This document shows positions 45,998-55,648 of a stretch of DNA of 64,000 nt, piece by piece (the first letter of the stretch is position 1; every line of letters starts with the position of its first letter). The notes below the pieces were generated by a model. The model was not told the origin of the DNA, made no database searches, and saw nothing but the letters and a program-made list of their open reading frames with translations. The translations under genes and the position numbers were made by a program. Where the stretch lies: NCBI GenBank assembly GCA_943788195.1, contig CALSPH010000002.1:124001-188000 (forward strand). Reading direction: 5' to 3'. The stretch is from an uncultured Bacteroidia bacterium. GTDB taxonomy: Bacteria; Bacteroidota; Bacteroidia; NS11-12g; UBA955.

Positions 45998-48727
45998 ATG
46001 AAAACCGCATATATAAATAACGAACCGCATGAAATTAAGGATGGCGAAACTATGCTTGCCTTTATCAAACGTTTCAAAGGGGAGAAGCATGTTCCTACCT
46101 TATGTGATGCACCTAATTTAGATCCATTTGGTGCTTGCAGGGTTTGCAGTGTTGCAGTTGCTCTGGAAGAGGATGGTAAAACCAAAACGATGGCATCTTG
46201 TCATTCACCAGTTGCTGAAGGACAATATATCTATACAGACACCGCTTCCGTAAAAAAATTGCGAAAGAACATTGTAGAGTTAGTGCTTACCGATCACCCT
46301 TTAGATTGTCTCACTTGTGAAGTGAATGGCAATTGCGAGCTGCAGGATGTGGCTGCTCAAGTGGGTATCAGAGATGTGAGATATCCCGCGGGAGCGAATC
46401 ATTTACATTACACAAAAGACATGAGTCATCCTTATATGACTTCAGATTTATCCAAGTGTATCAATTGTTATCGATGTGTGAGAGCATGCGATGAGGTGCA
46501 AGGTGAATTTGTATTGAGTATGTCTGGAAGAGGTTTTGACAGCAAGATTATAAAAGGGTCCGATAATACATTTATGGATTCAGATTGTGTGAGCTGTGGA
46601 GCATGTGCGCAAGCATGTCCAACTTCTGCTATTTCTGATGTTTTCCAATCGAAGTCTGTGGTAGAAAGTGAAGTAACTCGAACCATTTGTACTTATTGTG
46701 GGGTTGGATGCAACTTAGATGTTTCTACATCAAGCGGTGAAATATTGAGTATTCAAGCACCCTATGATGCTGAAGTAAATCAAGGTCATACCTGTTTGAA
46801 AGGAAGATATGCATTCAAATTCTATGATCACCCGGAGCGTTTAGATTCTCCTATGATAAAACGAAATGGAACTTTTGAAAAGGTTTCGTGGGAAGAAGTA
46901 TATACTTATATCGCTGATAAATTGGGTACGTTTAAAAAAGAGTTTGGTCCAGATTCAATTGCCGGTATCTCATCTGCCAGATGTACGAATGAAGAAAACT
47001 ATTTGATGCAAAAGTTTATTCGTGCAGTAATCGGTACAAATAATATTGATGGTTGTGCACGAGTATGTCACTCGCCTACTGCGCTAGGAATGCAACAAAC
47101 CTTTGGCACAGGAGCTGCGACAAACTCCATAGACGATTTAAAAGACACCAACTGTATTATGGTGATTGGTGCTAATCCAACCGATGCGCATCCCGTAACT
47201 GGAGCCAAATTGAAACAATTTGCAATGAAAACAGGCAATGTTTCTATTGTAATCGACCCGAGAAGGACAGAAATAGCAAGATATGCCACGCACCATATTC
47301 CATTGAGACCAGGCACCAATGTGGCAGTATTGAACATGATGATGTACTATATTATCACAGAAGGGCTTGCAGACGAATCGTTTATTGGCAGCCGAACCGA
47401 AGGGTTTGATGAATATAAAAAAGAAATTCTAGCCATTGATTTAGACCAAATTGAAGGCATTTGTGGTGTAGATCGAAATATCATAAAAGAAGCGGCAATT
47501 GCCTATGCAGCAGCTCCAAATGCCATGTCATTTCATGGCTTGGGAGTAACAGAACATTCTCAGGGCACATTTACGGTAATGCAAATTGCTGATTTGGCAT
47601 TGTTGACTGGTAATATAGGAAGACGCGGTGTTGGTGTAAATCCGTTACGCGGACAAAACAATGTACAAGGTAGTGCAGACATGGGGGTTCAACCTCATCA
47701 AGGTGCGGGATATATGGATATCACCAAACCTGAAGTGAATCTACAATACAATAAATTCTATGGCGTGGAAGTACCAAGCGCAATTGGGTATAAAATACCT
47801 GAAATGTTTGATGCTGCCCTAGAAGGTAAACTCAAAGCCTTATGGGTAATTGGTGAAGATATCGTTCAGACCGATCCAAATACACAAAAAGTAATTAAAG
47901 CATTGAATAACACTGATTTGGTGATCGTCCAAGAGCTGTTTATGACTGAAACTGCAAAACAAGCTGATGTTGTTTTACCCGGTGCCTCTTTCTTGGAAAA
48001 AAGTGGAACATTTACTAATGGAGAGCGCAGAGTGCAGGCGGTAAGGCAAGTAGTTGAACCAGTGGTTGGCGCAAAAGTAGATGGGCAAATCATCGTTGAT
48101 ATCATGAATAAAATGGGATATGCTCAACCCGATTACGATGCAAAATCCATGTTGGATGAGATCAATCAAATAGTTCCTTTCTTTGCAGGAATAACATGGG
48201 ATCGATTGGGTAAAAATGGTTTACAATGGCCTGTTGCAAAAGATGGAACAGACACACAAATTCTGCATAAGGAAGAATTTAAAATTGGTAAAGGACAGTT
48301 TATCTTTAACAACTGGAGAGAAACGGAAGAATTGGTAGAACATGCCAAGGACTACCCATATATCCTAACTACCAATCGCGAGTTGGAGCATTACAATTGC
48401 GGAGCTATGACCCGTAGAACGGGTAATGAGCTCATTCTAAAGGATGATTACTTAATGATTAATCCAGAGGATGCAAAAGAGCACATGATAAAGGATGGAG
48501 AATTTGTATGTATTGAATCGCCCCGTGGTAAAGTAGATGTAAAAGCTCGTATAACCGATGAAGTTAAATCGGGAATATTAAGCACCACCTTCCACTTTCC
48601 TGATATTATGATCAATAACTTAACCGGTGACATTCACGATAGTGAGGCAAAATGTCCTGAGTATAAAGTAGTGGCTGTTCGAATAAGAAAATCAAAAGGC
48701 AAGTATAAAACATTGGCTGAGGCTTAG
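45998..48727 (+). CDS. Formate dehydrogenase alpha (molybdenum) subunit
   Basis: The 909-residue catalytic subunit oxidises formate to CO2. In order: [2Fe-2S] domain (about 1-80, Cys in PTLCDAPNLDPFGACRVC), His-ligated [4Fe-4S] (HPLDCLTCEVNGNCELQ), two ferredoxin-type clusters (CINCYRCVRACDE, CVSCGACAQACPT), a further cluster at the start of the molybdopterin domain (CTYCGVGCNL), and the catalytic Cys in GCARVCHSPTALG (Cys form, not selenocysteine). The C-terminal molybdopterin-binding part ends about residue 900. Cytosolic NAD-linked FdsA-type. The FdhD sulfurtransferase and cofactor genes are not in the window. Confidence 0.93.
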   Translation: MKTAYINNEPHEIKDGETMLAFIKRFKGEKHVPTLCDAPNLDPFGACRVCSVAVALEEDGKTKTMASCHSPVAEGQYIYTDTASVKKLRKNIVELVLTDHPLDCLTCEVNGNCELQDVAAQVGIRDVRYPAGANHLHYTKDMSHPYMTSDLSKCINCYRCVRACDEVQGEFVLSMSGRGFDSKIIKGSDNTFMDSDCVSCGACAQACPTSAISDVFQSKSVVESEVTRTICTYCGVGCNLDVSTSSGEILSIQAPYDAEVNQGHTCLKGRYAFKFYDHPERLDSPMIKRNGTFEKVSWEEVYTYIADKLGTFKKEFGPDSIAGISSARCTNEENYLMQKFIRAVIGTNNIDGCARVCHSPTALGMQQTFGTGAATNSIDDLKDTNCIMVIGANPTDAHPVTGAKLKQFAMKTGNVSIVIDPRRTEIARYATHHIPLRPGTNVAVLNMMMYYIITEGLADESFIGSRTEGFDEYKKEILAIDLDQIEGICGVDRNIIKEAAIAYAAAPNAMSFHGLGVTEHSQGTFTVMQIADLALLTGNIGRRGVGVNPLRGQNNVQGSADMGVQPHQGAGYMDITKPEVNLQYNKFYGVEVPSAIGYKIPEMFDAALEGKLKALWVIGEDIVQTDPNTQKVIKALNNTDLVIVQELFMTETAKQADVVLPGASFLEKSGTFTNGERRVQAVRQVVEPVVGAKVDGQIIVDIMNKMGYAQPDYDAKSMLDEINQIVPFFAGITWDRLGKNGLQWPVAKDGTDTQILHKEEFKIGKGQFIFNNWRETEELVEHAKDYPYILTTNRELEHYNCGAMTRRTGNELILKDDYLMINPEDAKEHMIKDGEFVCIESPRGKVDVKARITDEVKSGILSTTFHFPDIMINNLTGDIHDSEAKCPEYKVVAVRIRKSKGKYKTLAEA

Positions 48728-48752
48728 CTATTGTGAAGACGATTTTTATGAA

Positions 48753-49438
48753 TTAGAAAAAAATGTTCTCTCCAACAGTGGCATTTATAAATTCTTGAAC
48801 ATTTGGTCCTCGTTTATTTGAGTTAAATGCCCAAGTATTCTGATCTTTATTCCCGCCAATTTCTGTGCTTGAGTATCCAGCCAGGCCGACCGCAGCTTGC
48901 AAAGAGTACTTCGGCTCACCCGATTTATTAACGAACCATTCCGCACCCAACCATGCGCTCACTTGGAGTCCAGAAACATCGTTTTTTACAGCATTATTGG
49001 GAGTGGTGTACTTCTCGTTTCCAGAAAACCAATTGCCCCGTAACTGCGTGTTTAAGTATACCGCATGAGATTTTTCCGGTTTCGAAATGAAGGCAAACAA
49101 AAATGCGGGTGCTACCACCCCAAATCCCAAGTCAACCCCAGAAGTTTTTGTTGTTGCTTTTCCTGTTCCAAATGGAGAAGTCGTTTTGTTGGTTACTAAA
49201 CCAATATTGGCTTCAAAGGTTAACATTTTAGAAACATATAATCGTACTGGACAATTACACCTGCACGTGTAAATGTGGTAGTACTATTTCTAGGGGTAGC
49301 TTTGTTTGATGAAGTGCTAAAAACGGGTTGAATGCCCACCGATACAAGACCTTTTTTTATTGGTTTGACAGGCAGATCAGCTGCAAAACTGGCTGAACAA
49401 ATGGAAATAAATGCGATTATAAATAGTGATTTTTTCAT
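48753..49438 (-). pseudogene. Outer-membrane beta-barrel gene with one frameshift
   Basis: This is a near-copy of the gene at 49565-50242. The ATG at 49438 gives a signal peptide (MKKSLFIIAFISICSASFAA) and about 65 residues; then the frame ends in a short tail after AGVIVQYDYM. The neighbouring frame continues VRLYVSKMLTFEANIGLV, matching IRYFPAKNLGFEANIGIV of the paralogue, so one base is missing near 49246-49252. The remainder to 48753 is intact except that the last residues (ATVGENIFF) differ from the paralogue. No typical slippery site is present. Confidence 0.8.
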
Positions 49439-49564
49439 AGCAATAATTTTTAAAACTAACCGATTATAATAGATAAACAACATAAAAACAATATTTTAGT
49501 ACGAGAAGCTTCTCATAAAATCTTGAGACGATTTCAAATTAAGTGAATAACTAAAATACAACTG

Positions 49565-50242
49565 CTAGAAAAAATAATAATGAAAACCAAAAGTGGCATT
49601 CAACATATTTAAGCTTCCCGGTTGTGGATTAATTGGATCAAATGCCCAGGTATTTTGGTCTTTATTACCACTAACATCAAAGGATGTAAAGCCCACTAAG
49701 CCTATTGCTGCTTGAAGAGATAATTGAGGCACGCCTAGGTTACTTGGGAACCATTCTGCCCCAAGAAATGCGCCTACTTGTATCCCTTTAACGTCATTTT
49801 TAAAACTAGTATTTGGGGTCTTAGTATTCGTTTTGCCACTAAAGAAATCTGCTCTGACTTGCGGAGTTAGTACAAAACTTCCGCCTTTTACAAATGCGAA
49901 AAGAAAAACAGGCTTAAAAATACCTATCCCGACATCTACTCCATTCGCACTCGTTTTAGTTTTTCCTGTACCAAAATCTGATTCTTCCCCATTAAAAACT
50001 ATACCAATATTGGCTTCAAACCCAAGGTTTTTTGCTGGGAAATAACGGATTGGTACACCTAAGCCTATCTTACTGAAGGAGGTAACATTATTTCCAGGAT
50101 CGGATTTGTTGGATGACATGCTAAATACGGGTTGTGCCCCAATCGAAAAAGAACCTTTTTGCATCGGTTTACGTGGCGGATCCACAGCAAAACATGTCAA
50201 CGAAAAGGAGATAATTGCAATTGTAAACAGTGATTTTTTCAT
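49565..50242 (-). CDS. Outer-membrane beta-barrel protein
   Basis: The 225 residues have a signal peptide (MKKSLFTIAIISFSLTCFA) and a short barrel of alternating strands ending in aromatic residues (ATFGFHYYFF), as expected for an outer-membrane porin-like barrel. It is the intact member of a tandem pair, with the frameshifted copy lying downstream. The ligand is unknown. Pairwise similarity is strongest at the signal peptide and at GNKDQNTWAF. Confidence 0.8.
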   Translation of the reverse strand: MKKSLFTIAIISFSLTCFAVDPPRKPMQKGSFSIGAQPVFSMSSNKSDPGNNVTSFSKIGLGVPIRYFPAKNLGFEANIGIVFNGEESDFGTGKTKTSANGVDVGIGIFKPVFLFAFVKGGSFVLTPQVRADFFSGKTNTKTPNTSFKNDVKGIQVGAFLGAEWFPSNLGVPQLSLQAAIGLVGFTSFDVSGNKDQNTWAFDPINPQPGSLNMLNATFGFHYYFF

Positions 50243-50413
50243 AGCTAGAATAGTTCGTTCCTACTACGAGTCTACTAGAAATTGCGGTTGAATCCAAGAT
50301 TTCCATTTGTTTTTTGGATCGCATAAGTCAATTAATGAATAAAATCGTGTTTTGCACTGCTTAAATTCACGTAATCCAAGATTAATCTCTAATTTGCGGG
50401 CTACTATAAACCA

Positions 50414-51664
50414 ATGAAATTTACTGAATTAAATCTTGAGCCCAAATTATTAGAAGCTATATCCTATATGGGATTTGAAAATGCTACTCCCGTTCAAGAA
50501 TTGGCCATACCTGTTGTTTTAAAGAACCAGGACTTAATAGCTTGCGCACAAACTGGAACAGGAAAAACAGCTGCCTTTATCCTACCCATTTTGAACAAAT
50601 TGATTGGCAAAGAAGATCAAAGTACCGACACGTTGATAGTAGTACCCACACGAGAATTGGCGGTACAAATTGAACAACAAATTCAAGGGTTATCCTATTT
50701 TATCTCCGTTACATCTGCCGCAGTTTATGGTGGAGGATCCGGCAGCGACTGGGAACAAGAAAAACGGGCATTGACCCAAGGCGCGGATATTATTGTTGCA
50801 ACACCTGGAAAATTGTTGTCTCATCTAAAAATGGGGTATGTTAAATTCGATAAAGTAAAACACCTTATTCTTGATGAAGCAGATCGGATGTTAGACATGG
50901 GATTTGTGGATGATATCAATAAGATTATCACTTACTTACCCAAACAACATCAAAGTCTCCTTTTCAGTGCTACCATGCCAGCGAGTATTCATCAATTGGC
51001 CAGTAGCATTTTACACGACCCTTTTAAGATTGCTTTATCCATTTCAAAGCCGGCAGCTGGAGTAGATCAAAAGGCATTCTTAACATTTGACAATCAGAAA
51101 ATTGACTTAATTAAGCACTTACTTAAAGAAAGGGATCATTATGATAGTATTCTTGTTTTTAGTTCTACCAAAAGTAAAGTAAGTGAAATAGCACGTGAAT
51201 TATCGAGAAATGGATTGAAAGCCAGTGCCATTTCATCAAACCTGGACCAAAATCAACGAGAAGAAGTTCTTCGAGGTTTTAGATCTAAGCGTATCCGGAT
51301 ATTGGTAGCTACTGATGTGATGAGCCGAGGAATTGACATCAAGGAAATTAACCTTGTAATTAATTACGATGTACCTAATGACGCTGAAGATTATGTTCAT
51401 CGAGTTGGAAGAACCGCTCGAGCAAAAACAAAAGGTGAAGCTATCACGTTTATTCAACCCAGAGACATGTATGCATTTTCAATCATTGAAGAATTGATTG
51501 AAAACCAGCTTGAGAAACGTCAACCCCCAGATTCTCTTGGTGCGGGACCGAAATGGGATCCTAAACCATTTAAGAAAACATTTAGTAAAAAGCCTTTCAA
51601 CAAATCTGGGAGTAAAAAAGGGGGTAAGAAGTTTTATTCCAAAAATAAAAATCACAAAAAATGA
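50414..51664 (+). CDS. DEAD-box RNA helicase (RhlE-like)
   Basis: The 416 residues carry Q motif (FENATPVQELAIPVVL), Walker A AQTGTGKTAAF, PTRELA, DEAD in LDEADRMLDMGF, SAT in LFSATMPAS, and in domain two ATDVMSRGIDI and HRVGRTARAKT. The C-terminus is a basic Lys/Phe/Ser tail typical of RNA binding. It probably acts in ribosome assembly or mRNA turnover. It stands alone; no clear consensus promoter was seen (a near match ends at 50397). Confidence 0.93.
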   Translation: MKFTELNLEPKLLEAISYMGFENATPVQELAIPVVLKNQDLIACAQTGTGKTAAFILPILNKLIGKEDQSTDTLIVVPTRELAVQIEQQIQGLSYFISVTSAAVYGGGSGSDWEQEKRALTQGADIIVATPGKLLSHLKMGYVKFDKVKHLILDEADRMLDMGFVDDINKIITYLPKQHQSLLFSATMPASIHQLASSILHDPFKIALSISKPAAGVDQKAFLTFDNQKIDLIKHLLKERDHYDSILVFSSTKSKVSEIARELSRNGLKASAISSNLDQNQREEVLRGFRSKRIRILVATDVMSRGIDIKEINLVINYDVPNDAEDYVHRVGRTARAKTKGEAITFIQPRDMYAFSIIEELIENQLEKRQPPDSLGAGPKWDPKPFKKTFSKKPFNKSGSKKGGKKFYSKNKNHKK

Positions 51665-51782
51665 TCTGCTACGCAGCCGATTGCCTTAATGGTAATTGTA
51701 ATCAATCTTGTTCAAGATTTTCGTTTAATCCAAGCATTTAAAATTCACCAGCCTGAAACACAAAAAACTCATACCAGCATAT

Positions 51783-52985
51783 TTGCTAACTTTTGTTAAT
51801 GTTCTGGGCTTCAGTATACTTATTCCTATCTTACCTTTTGTGGTTAAAGACCATAATGCACCTACCTGGATTTATGGACTACTCCTTACTTTTTATTCCG
51901 CATTTCAGTTCTTGGGTTCACCCTATTTGGGATCCTTATCCGACAGTTTAGGTAGAAAACCCATTCTTTTAATTAGTCAAGCCGGTACATTATTGAGCTG
52001 GTTTGTATTCTTAGTTGCTGGATTTATTGCTGATATCCCCATAATGGGACTTGCGCTTCCTATTTGGATTATTGGTCTATCCAGAATCCTAGATGGCATT
52101 ACTGGCGGTAATACTTCGGTAACCAACGCATATGTGTCAGATATTACCAACCGAGATGAAAAGTCATATGTTTTTGGTTACATGGGCGGGATTGTTGGAA
52201 TAGGAATGATCATCGGCCCTGCAATTGGAGGACTGAGTGCCTCCACATCATTAGGCCATACAGGTACGGTGCTCACCGCAATTGGAATTTCAATTATCAC
52301 ATTAATAACGATTACCTTTTGGTTAAAAGAATCTCTACCACCCCAAAAAAGGAAAATCAGGAAGAAAGAATCGTTCATGGATCAATTTTTCATTTTGCGT
52401 AGAATTAAAAATGAACAACCCAATGCGCATATAAAATTATTGTTTAAAGTGAAGTTTTTCTTCTCAATGATGATGGCGTTTTATATAGCAACCATTGCAT
52501 TATTTCTGATAGATACATTTCGCTTTGATGAAAAGGAACTGGGAATCTTCATGTTTATAATCGGTATTTTTCTTTCGTTCAACCAAGCGTTTATTTCGCG
52601 TATCTTCATTCGTAAATTAGGTGAAATCAAGACTTTATTTATTGGTCTAATACTTACTGTGATAGGAATAATTTGTATTACACTAACCACAAATATTTAC
52701 TTGTTTATTTCATTCTATTACTTCCTAAATTTGGGTTTATCATTGTGTTTTCCTACGTTCAATGCATTAATCTCGATAAACTCGGAATCAAACAATCAAG
52801 GTGAAGTAATGGGTATTAGCGAATCCATTCATTCTTTTTGTATGGCGTCCTTCCCTATTATTGCAGCAGCTTTGTATGGGTTAATTGGTTTTCATCTCTA
52901 TTACTTTATTGCCGTGTTACCCCTAATTGCGGTAAGCATAGCGTATTGGGGCTACAAGAAACTTGACAAATCATTGATAAAATAA
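51783..52985 (+). CDS. MFS transporter (TetA/drug-efflux type)
   Basis: The 400 residues have about 12 membrane segments, with the MFS motif A GSLSDSLGRKPILLIS at loop 2-3 and a second-half repeat. The TTG at 51783 starts inside the first membrane segment; the frame stays open 36 bases upstream (SLKHKKLIPAYLL) with CTG as the only extra start option. The true start is therefore unclear. Substrate unknown. The potassium channel gene follows 2 bases after the stop. Confidence 0.85.
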   Translation: MLTFVNVLGFSILIPILPFVVKDHNAPTWIYGLLLTFYSAFQFLGSPYLGSLSDSLGRKPILLISQAGTLLSWFVFLVAGFIADIPIMGLALPIWIIGLSRILDGITGGNTSVTNAYVSDITNRDEKSYVFGYMGGIVGIGMIIGPAIGGLSASTSLGHTGTVLTAIGISIITLITITFWLKESLPPQKRKIRKKESFMDQFFILRRIKNEQPNAHIKLLFKVKFFFSMMMAFYIATIALFLIDTFRFDEKELGIFMFIIGIFLSFNQAFISRIFIRKLGEIKTLFIGLILTVIGIICITLTTNIYLFISFYYFLNLGLSLCFPTFNALISINSESNNQGEVMGISESIHSFCMASFPIIAAALYGLIGFHLYYFIAVLPLIAVSIAYWGYKKLDKSLIK

Positions 52986-52987
52986 TT

Positions 52988-53299
52988 ATGATACTATTGC
53001 AAACATTAACATCCTTTTTAAAAGACAAAGAATACCGAAGTCTATTAGTGACCACATCTATGGTAGTTACCGGTGGCAGTATTTTTTATCATTTTGTTGA
53101 AGGTTGGGGATGGATTGATTGCTTTTATTTCTCCATTATTACTCTAAGTACAATTGGTTATGGCGATTTTGCACCCCAAACTGATGCGGGTAAATTATTT
53201 ACCATTGGGTATATCATTTTGGGAATGAGCATCATTCTTTCATTTATAAACACCCTTTATTTGCATTATAATTCCGTGAAAAAGGGCAATAAATCCTAA
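52988..53299 (+). CDS. Small potassium channel
   Basis: The 103 residues have two membrane segments (about 20-40 and 68-90) around a pore with filter STIGYGDFAP, as in two-transmembrane potassium channels. There is no RCK or cyclic-nucleotide domain. It is 2 bases from the MFS gene, so co-transcribed; the link between them is unclear. Confidence 0.88.
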   Translation: MILLQTLTSFLKDKEYRSLLVTTSMVVTGGSIFYHFVEGWGWIDCFYFSIITLSTIGYGDFAPQTDAGKLFTIGYIILGMSIILSFINTLYLHYNSVKKGNKS

Positions 53300-53335
53300 G
53301 CCAAAAGAATTTTTATAAAAATAAATATTTAGACT

Positions 53336-53343
53336 TACCTTTG
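53336..53343 (+). promoter_or_regulatory. -7 element of the cold-shock gene
   Basis: TACCTTTG lies 25 bases before the ATG. No clear -33 box; the upstream 20 bases are AT-only. Confidence 0.5.
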
Positions 53344-53368
53344 CGGTACACAACACAAATATTTTAAA

Positions 53369-53560
53369 ATGAAAAAAGGAACAGTAAAATTCTTCAATCA
53401 CACCAAAGGTTTTGGTTTTATAATCGAAGATGACACTAAAGAAGAACACTTTGTACACGTAACCGGATTAGTTGACAAGATCAACGAAGGTGACCTTGTA
53501 GAGTTCGAATTAACTGATGGAAGAAAAGGATTAACAGCCATTAACGTAAAAATGGCATAA
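53369..53560 (+). CDS. Cold-shock-domain protein
   Basis: The 63 residues have the CSD motifs GTVKFFNHTKGFGFI (RNP1) and EEHFVHV (RNP2). It binds single-stranded RNA or DNA. It has its own promoter and a perfect terminator. Confidence 0.95.
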   Translation: MKKGTVKFFNHTKGFGFIIEDDTKEEHFVHVTGLVDKINEGDLVEFELTDGRKGLTAINVKMA

Positions 53561-53584
53561 GAATACACACCAATTTAGTTTAAA

Positions 53585-53618
53585 AAACCTGGTCTAAAAT
53601 TAGACCAGGTTTCTTGTT
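53585..53618 (+). terminator. Terminator of the cold-shock gene
   Basis: A perfect 13-bp stem (53585-53597 with 53600-53612) has a 2-base loop as written, with longer loops possible, followed by a T-rich tail. Confidence 0.85.
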
Positions 53619-53712
53619 ATATGACCTTTTTTCCAAATTCATAAAGGCGACCATTTTTTATTGTGTCTACTTCCGTTAAGCTTCAAAATGCACATATTTA
53701 ATAAAGTTTAAG

Positions 53713-53720
53713 TAAATTTG
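53713..53720 (+). promoter_or_regulatory. -7 element of the PAS histidine kinase gene
   Basis: TAAATTTG covers the first in-frame TTG (53718), so that codon cannot be the translated start; the TTG at 53742 is preferred. Confidence 0.45.
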
Positions 53721-53741
53721 ATTGAAACTACATGTAGTAAC

Positions 53742-55247
53742 TTGGTCAAAAAAACCCATAATACGACTCAATCAAAATCATTTCCCTTTGCCTCTGAAGC
53801 AAGATACGACCTTATTGTAAAGGCAGCTGGTTTAGGTGCCTGGGAATGGGATTACCAAACAGGTAAAGTAATTTACAATGACATCTGGTTCCAAATGCTT
53901 GGGTATCAGGAAGAACACGATCAGGTGCATGACACTTCCTTTTGGTTTAAAATAATTCACCCAGATGACATTCGAATTTCAGAAAAAGCCATTGAGAAAC
54001 ATATCAAAGGAAAAACAGAATACTATCAATGTGAACTGCGCTTAAAACACAAAAACGGCAAATACATTTAGATTCAGGATTCAGGTAAAGTAATAACTTG
54101 GGATATAAAGGGTAACCCTAAATTGATTGCAGGTACACATACCAATATTGATAAAAGAAAAAAGAATGAATTATTACTCACCAAGTACAAAGATTTATTG
54201 GATCGCACCAATGAAGCGGCCTTAATTGGCACTTGGGAAGTGGACTTACTGAAAGATGAATTAACTTGGAGTGCAGTTACCAAAAAAATACATGAGGTAC
54301 CACCTGGCTTTAAACCAGATTTAGAAACTGCAATCAATTTTTACAAAAAGGGGGATAATAGAGAACGTATTACGCATTTATTTAACCAGGCGATCCAAAC
54401 ACACAAACCCTATGATGATTTATTCGAAATAATTACGGCTAAAGGCAAGATAAAATGGGTGCGCTCAATAGGTATACCTATTGTAAAACAAGGTAAATGT
54501 GTTCGTATATATGGTACTTTTCAAGATATCAATAAACAACAGGTCGATCGCATAAAAATTGAAACATTGTTGGAAGAAACCAAAGGTCAAAATGAACGAT
54601 TATTAAATTTTGCTCATATCGTTTCTCACAACTTACATTCACATTCAGGAAACCTCACCATGCTTCTACAGCTATTCCGAATGGAAGGTGAAAATATCGA
54701 TAATACCATTTTTCCTCTGGTTGAAAAAGCAACGGCAAACTTAGAAGAAACAGTCGTTCATTTGAGCGAAGTGGTTGCCATGAACACCCTAACACAAGAG
54801 CATATTAAACGTATAAATTTGTTGGATGCCATAGAAAAAGCCTTGATTAATTTAAATATAAAGTTAAAAAAGGCGGTGGTTAAAGTGCAAATTCCAAAAC
54901 GTACTATGGTAAATGCAATTCCAGCTTATCTAGATAGCATATTAATGAATTTATTAACCAATGCCTATAAATATCGTAAACCAAGGGTTCCGTTAGAAAT
55001 TATTATTATTTCAAAAAAAATTGATGATCATGTTGTACTCAATATTCAAGACAATGGTATTGGTATTGATTTAGAAAAATATGGTTCCAAAATTTTCGGC
55101 ATGTATAAAACCTTTCATCCTGGTAAAAAGTCACGGGGTATTGGGTTGTTTATTTCCAGAAATCAAATCGAAACCATGGGTGGAAAAATAACAGTAAATA
55201 GCATGCCAAATCTGGGTAGTATCTTTTCATTGAGATTTAAAAAATAG
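53742..55247 (+). pseudogene. PAS-domain histidine kinase interrupted by an in-frame TAG
   Basis: Two PAS domains are read: the first (about codons 15-130, GLGAWEWDYQTGKVIYND) is cut by TAG at 54069-54071, after KNGKYI and before IQDSGKVITWD, where PAS/PAC domains have Trp (TGG). Reading continues in frame to a second PAS (IGTWEVDLLKDELTW), HisKA-like LLNFAHIVSHNLHSHSG and HATPase (NIQDNGIGIDLEKYG, SRGIGLFISRNQI). With Trp at the TAG it would be about 500 residues and cytosolic. A start within the second half (54123 TTG) could still give a 374-residue kinase. A response regulator follows 7 bases later. Confidence 0.78.
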
Positions 55248-55254
55248 GACCGAA

Positions 55255-55647
55255 ATGAAAACCATTTGGATTATAGATGACGACCCCATTTTTACTTTTA
55301 TCATTAAAAGAATGATCGATTTATCCTCTTTTGAACATAAAATTTATGTTTTTACAGATGCTGAGTTGGCACTGAGCAAGCTGCAAAAACTGGTTCAAAC
55401 AAATTCGAATGAAATTCCTGAAGTACTCTTTTTGGACATTAACATGCCGGTATTAGACGGATGGCAATTTCTAGATGAACTATCCAAGGATGGACCATTC
55501 CCAGTTATTCACATCTATCTTGTATCGTCTTCAATCGATCCTATTGACCACAAGAAAGCTGAAGAATATGGTGTTGTAAAACAGCTACTTGTTAAACCGC
55601 TTAGCGTAAAAAAGCTTGAGCAAATTAAAGCCGATTTGAATAAATAG
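55255..55647 (+). CDS. Single-domain response regulator (CheY-like)
   Basis: The 130 residues have the acidic pair IIDDDPIFTF, phospho-acceptor Asp in VLFLDINMPVLDGW and the Lys in LLVKPLSVKKL. It has no output domain. It lies immediately after the interrupted kinase gene and is its likely partner. It converges with ftsE, a 1-base gap. Confidence 0.92.
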   Translation: MKTIWIIDDDPIFTFIIKRMIDLSSFEHKIYVFTDAELALSKLQKLVQTNSNEIPEVLFLDINMPVLDGWQFLDELSKDGPFPVIHIYLVSSSIDPIDHKKAEEYGVVKQLLVKPLSVKKLEQIKADLNK

Positions 55648-55648
55648 T

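Noticed and set aside
54069..54071. TAG as a recoded sense codon (suppressor or alternative code)
   Set aside because: Other genes in the window end in TAG at the expected place, and only one gene shows the interruption.
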